Source: Bog-159 sp035499555 (lineage in GTDB: Bacteria > Acidobacteriota > Terriglobia > Bryobacterales > Bryobacteraceae). From it: a DNA stretch of 64,000 bases. The notes below the pieces were generated by a model. It was not told the DNA's origin and made no database searches. It saw nothing but the letters and a program-made list of their open reading frames with translations. Location of the stretch: the NCBI GenBank assembly GCA_035499555.1, contig DATJYO010000036.1:124001-188000 (forward strand), given 5' to 3'. How positions within the stretch are numbered: position 1 is the first letter of the stretch; each line of letters starts with the position of its first letter. The translations under genes and the position numbers were made by a program. This document shows positions 61,432 through 64,000 of the stretch, piece after piece.

Positions 61432-62761
61432 ACGTGGGCACCAGGCCGCCCAGCGACGAGAACCCGGCCTGGCCGGTGGAGAGCCAACTGGAGCAGCTCA
61501 ACACCTTGCCCAGATAGGCGTGCGGATGCACGTCCACCTGCATGTCTTTGAACTCCAGTTGTCCGTAGGTCATCATGGGGAAGACGGCGCGTACCGGCGC
61601 CACCCGCTCCTGCACCACGTAGGGCGCGCGCTGGGCCTGCTTGAGGGCGCGATCCCAGGCCGTTTCGTCCATATCCCAGCCAAAGAAGCTGTGCAGATCG
61701 CTGTAGTCGTCATTGGGCTTCAAGACCAGCTTCTCGCGATTTTGCGCGATGAACTCCAGCAGATCGATGGTCTCCCCGTTATAGGTGGTCTTGCCGGCGG
61801 TCACCATGCGGGTCCAGGGCACGTGGTCGTGAATCGCCTTGCGCTCCGTCGCCGGGAACTTGGCCGTCAGCACGTCGTCGGTGAGCAGGCCGAACATGGC
61901 TTTCTTGTGCGCCAATTCGGAGCGGAAACTGTTCACCACGCACACCGTGCGCTCGCGATAGGCCCGCACCAGGGGATGGGTGAGATCGAACCGCATCAGG
62001 AACTCCTGCACGCTGATGCGGCGGTAGACCAGGTCGATCTCGAAGGGTCCCTTGCGCAGAATCTTGTTGCGGTACTCGAGCTGATCCGGAGAAACGATCT
62101 CGACCGAATAGCCTTCTTCGCGGAAGAAGTCGCGGAAGAGTTCGTATTCGCTCTGGCCGGCATGATACGCCGGGCGGAACTCCAGGATTGCGATGTTGGG
62201 CTTCTTATGACCGCCGAACTGCTTGTAGGCTTTCAACAGCGCGCCCAGCAGGTGCCGCTTGCCGCCCACGCGCGTCAGGTGATAGCGCTTGCGAAACTCT
62301 TTCACCGGCGGGGAATCGTAGAACAGATCGGCCAGCACTTCGGTGTAGGCCGCGCCGCTGGGAGAGTCGGCATTGTACTGGACCACGCGCAACGTCCCGT
62401 TATTGACGTGCGAATCCAGGCGGGCGGCGACTTCCGGCACCTGGTAGCCGGGATCGATGGCGGCCAGCATCTTCTCGGCCGGCAGCAATTCCATGCGGGC
62501 GAGTAAGGTCGGGCTCGCCAAAACCATGCGCTGCATGCGGTCGATGGCGCTGATCAGGGCTTCGCCGGTCTTGACCAGCGAGTCGTATTGGCGGCGCGTA
62601 ATGAAGTTGGGGCGCAGGAAAGGACAGATCAGACGGCCCCCCGCGGACAGGTGTTCCTGTTCCATCCGCTTGTGGAGTTCGTCTACCCAACCGAGGTCAC
62701 GGTAAGGGCCGTTCTCGAGCAGCTTGTTGTATCGCGAGATGGCGTCGTCTAACTGGGACAT
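61409..62761 (-). CDS. ATP-grasp-like protein of unknown function
   Basis: A 450-residue cytoplasmic protein with no signal or membrane segment. The C-terminal half (FIAQNREKLVLKPNDDYSDLHSFFGW, APYVVQERVAPV, and a final GKVLSCSSWLSTGQAGFSSLGGL) resembles circularly permuted ATP-grasp ligases of the glutathionylspermidine-synthase type, and the central part (NIAILEFRPAYHAGQSEYELFRDFF ... GYSVEIVSPDQLEY) fits the preceding domain of that fold. The substrate is unknown. ATG 62761 is preferred to the TTG two codons earlier. It converges with the Wzt-like gene, overlapping by 23 bp. Confidence 0.65.
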   Translation of the reverse strand: MSQLDDAISRYNKLLENGPYRDLGWVDELHKRMEQEHLSAGGRLICPFLRPNFITRRQYDSLVKTGEALISAIDRMQRMVLASPTLLARMELLPAEKMLAAIDPGYQVPEVAARLDSHVNNGTLRVVQYNADSPSGAAYTEVLADLFYDSPPVKEFRKRYHLTRVGGKRHLLGALLKAYKQFGGHKKPNIAILEFRPAYHAGQSEYELFRDFFREEGYSVEIVSPDQLEYRNKILRKGPFEIDLVYRRISVQEFLMRFDLTHPLVRAYRERTVCVVNSFRSELAHKKAMFGLLTDDVLTAKFPATERKAIHDHVPWTRMVTAGKTTYNGETIDLLEFIAQNREKLVLKPNDDYSDLHSFFGWDMDETAWDRALKQAQRAPYVVQERVAPVRAVFPMMTYGQLEFKDMQVDVHPHAYLGKVLSCSSWLSTGQAGFSSLGGLVPTFILDSKS

Positions 62762-62920
62762 GCGCAACCGTGAAATGGTCTATAATCAGTATCGCACAGC
62801 GTGCGCCCTTTAGCATAATTGTAACCTGCGCAAACCGCAATTAACTTCTTATATATCAGACATTTGCCGAATTTTTTCAGGGTTCTTCCCGGATCGCGGC
62901 GGTTTTCCTAATCCAGGCAC

Positions 62921-62944
62921 AAAACGACCCCAAAGGGTTTTGGG
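62921..62944 (-). terminator. Possible intrinsic terminator after the oxidoreductase gene
   Basis: The minus strand carries CCCAAA, a 4-nt loop, TTTGGG and then GGTCGTTTT downstream of the stop at 62970. The stem is short (6 bp) and the T-run is only four. Confidence 0.4.
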
Positions 62945-62969
62945 AGGCATGCGGGGGCCGTCCCGGGCT

Positions 62970-64000
62970 TCAGACGAAGCTATACTTTTCGGCCTTCTGG
63001 TCCCATAGGATCTTGCGATTGTTCTTGAACGACAGGGTGGCCATATGGCCCGAGATGGCCGCCTGCTGGCCGACCAGCGGCGACGCAATCACCTGCTCGT
63101 GGCCGCGGATGGCTTCCACCCAGTTGCGGAAATGGTTGATGGCGCCGTCGCGCTCGCCGAAGTCCTGGGGACCGTTCAGGTGAATCGGCTGGCGGGCTTT
63201 CACGCGTTCCGGCGCTTTGCCTTTCAGCAACTGGGGCGTGAAGTAAAGATCCATCCGGTTGAGCACTTCGAGAGTGCCCTCGTTGCCGCACAACTGCTCG
63301 CCGTATCCATAGTTGTCGTTGCCGAAGTAGCTCGAATAGTTGATCTGCAGTTTGTCCGGATACTCGTAGATGGCGCTGAAGGTATCGGGCGTATCGCGGT
63401 CGTCATCCGCCGCGGTCCAGCGGTAGATTCCGCCGGAGGCCATGCAGGAAAGCGGCAGGGTGCGATTCAGCATGAAGTTGACGATGTCGGTCTGGTGCAC
63501 CAGCAGGTCGGTGGAGATGCCGCCCGAATAGTCCCAGTAGAGCCGCCACTGGTAATAGCGATGCGGGTCCCAGGGACGCTTTGGCGCCGGTCCCAGGAAC
63601 TTCGGCCAGTCGGTGTTCTGCGGGTTGGCGTCCGGCGGGATGGCGTAGCGCCAGGCGGGATTATCGTCGGTGGAGTTGCGGTACCAGAAGGCGCGCACGA
63701 AATGCACGTCGCCGATCATGCCCTGCTGCACCAGTTCCCTGGCCTTTTTGTACAGCGACGAGCTGCGGTTCTGGGTACCCACCTGCACGATCTTGCCGGA
63801 CTTTTGCCACTCGTGCACGATGTCCCAGCCCTCTTCGATGGTGTGGGCCAGCGGTTTTTCGAGGTACACGTGCTTGCCGGCGCGGAGGGCGGCGATGGCC
63901 ATGTCGTGATGCAGGTGTTCGGGCGTCATGATGAACACGGCGTCAATAGACTGGTTGGCCAGCAGGTCGTGATAGTCCTCGTAGGTGGCGGGCGTGTTGC
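62970..64000 (-). CDS. Gfo/Idh/MocA-family oxidoreductase, 5' end outside window
   Basis: An NAD(P)-dependent sugar or polyol dehydrogenase-type protein. The frame is open to the window edge (TPATYEDYHDLLANQSIDAVFIMTPEHLHH), so the N-terminal nucleotide-binding loop lies beyond 64000. Visible are EHLHHDMAIAALRAGKHVYLEKPLAHT (with the catalytic EKP) and the C-terminal substrate domain with GGISTDLLVHQTDIVNFML. The YYQWRLYWDYSGG and DNYGYGEQLCGNEGTLEV segments are typical of the secreted, twin-arginine-exported group common in Acidobacteria and Planctomycetes, but the signal itself is not visible. The substrate is unknown. Confidence 0.9.
   Translation of the reverse strand, partial: NTPATYEDYHDLLANQSIDAVFIMTPEHLHHDMAIAALRAGKHVYLEKPLAHTIEEGWDIVHEWQKSGKIVQVGTQNRSSSLYKKARELVQQGMIGDVHFVRAFWYRNSTDDNPAWRYAIPPDANPQNTDWPKFLGPAPKRPWDPHRYYQWRLYWDYSGGISTDLLVHQTDIVNFMLNRTLPLSCMASGGIYRWTAADDDRDTPDTFSAIYEYPDKLQINYSSYFGNDNYGYGEQLCGNEGTLEVLNRMDLYFTPQLLKGKAPERVKARQPIHLNGPQDFGERDGAINHFRNWVEAIRGHEQVIASPLVGQQAAISGHMATLSFKNNRKILWDQKAEKYSFV

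Overview
The window looks like chromosomal DNA from a high-G+C acidobacterium of the Solibacter/Bryobacteraceae type. This is an inference from gene families, not from an rRNA or marker tree. Supporting features are a very large carboxypeptidase-regulatory-domain TonB-dependent receptor, an ADOP-type (MacB-like) permease, FG-GAP and YncE-like secreted propeller proteins, several small secreted beta-barrel proteins, a PQQ dehydrogenase paired with cytochrome c, and an XrtA-style exopolysaccharide module. No rRNA, tRNA, insertion sequence, CRISPR array or prophage was recognised.

Layout. 0-8.3 kb: 3' part of a sigma-54 activator, a nucleoside hydrolase, a small DUF5658-like membrane protein, an orphan cpaC-cpaB pair, a proline-rich TonB-like protein and a WS/DGAT acyltransferase. 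8.4-13.2 kb: a methyltransferase translationally coupled to a one-module NRPS (C-A-PCP-TE, with Cys replacing the thioesterase Ser). 13.3-16.2 kb: a HTH/SEC-C protein and an ABC permease/ATPase pair. 16.2-16.8 kb: a noncoding stretch with two minus-strand intrinsic terminators and a well-formed minus-strand promoter, read here as a small-RNA gene. 16.8-31 kb: heparinase-like secreted protein, ADOP permease, serine beta-lactamase-like hydrolase, a MIO aromatic amino acid lyase, a TonB protein, a TonB-dependent receptor, alpha/beta-hydrolase and two methyltransferases.

31.1-35.1 kb has visibly lower G+C and holds vapB-vapC, a HELSH metallopeptidase, an anchored alpha/beta-hydrolase and an MNT/HEPN toxin-antitoxin pair whose HEPN gene carries a frameshift; it reads as an acquired island. 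35.3-40.3 kb: glutamate dehydrogenase, mutS and anmK. 40.3-44.8 kb (minus): the classic rpmH-rnpA-yidD-yidC-khpB-mnmE cluster, with no dnaA beside it. 44.8-52.8 kb: small secreted protein, SDR, DsbA-like protein, cytochrome c plus PQQ dehydrogenase, and two repeat-rich secreted propeller proteins.

52.9-53.25 kb holds what I consider the most interesting element: two tandem copies, 162 bp apart, of a ~90-nt small RNA gene. Each copy has its own sigma-70-like promoter (17-bp spacer) and its own strong intrinsic terminator, and a hairpin that exposes a C-rich loop complementary to Shine-Dalgarno sequences.

53.25-62.8 kb is a cell-surface polysaccharide region: BY-type tyrosine kinase, ExeA/GspA-like ATPase and Wzz-type chain-length protein (the trio associated with XrtA/PEP-CTERM loci), a PEP-CTERM-like protein, ssb, a parallel beta-helix lipoprotein, a methyltransferase, a Wzt-like protein whose ATPase domain is shrunken and has lost its catalytic residues, and an ATP-grasp-like protein. 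The right edge is a partial Gfo/Idh/MocA oxidoreductase. All function assignments are from motifs read by eye; no database search was run.
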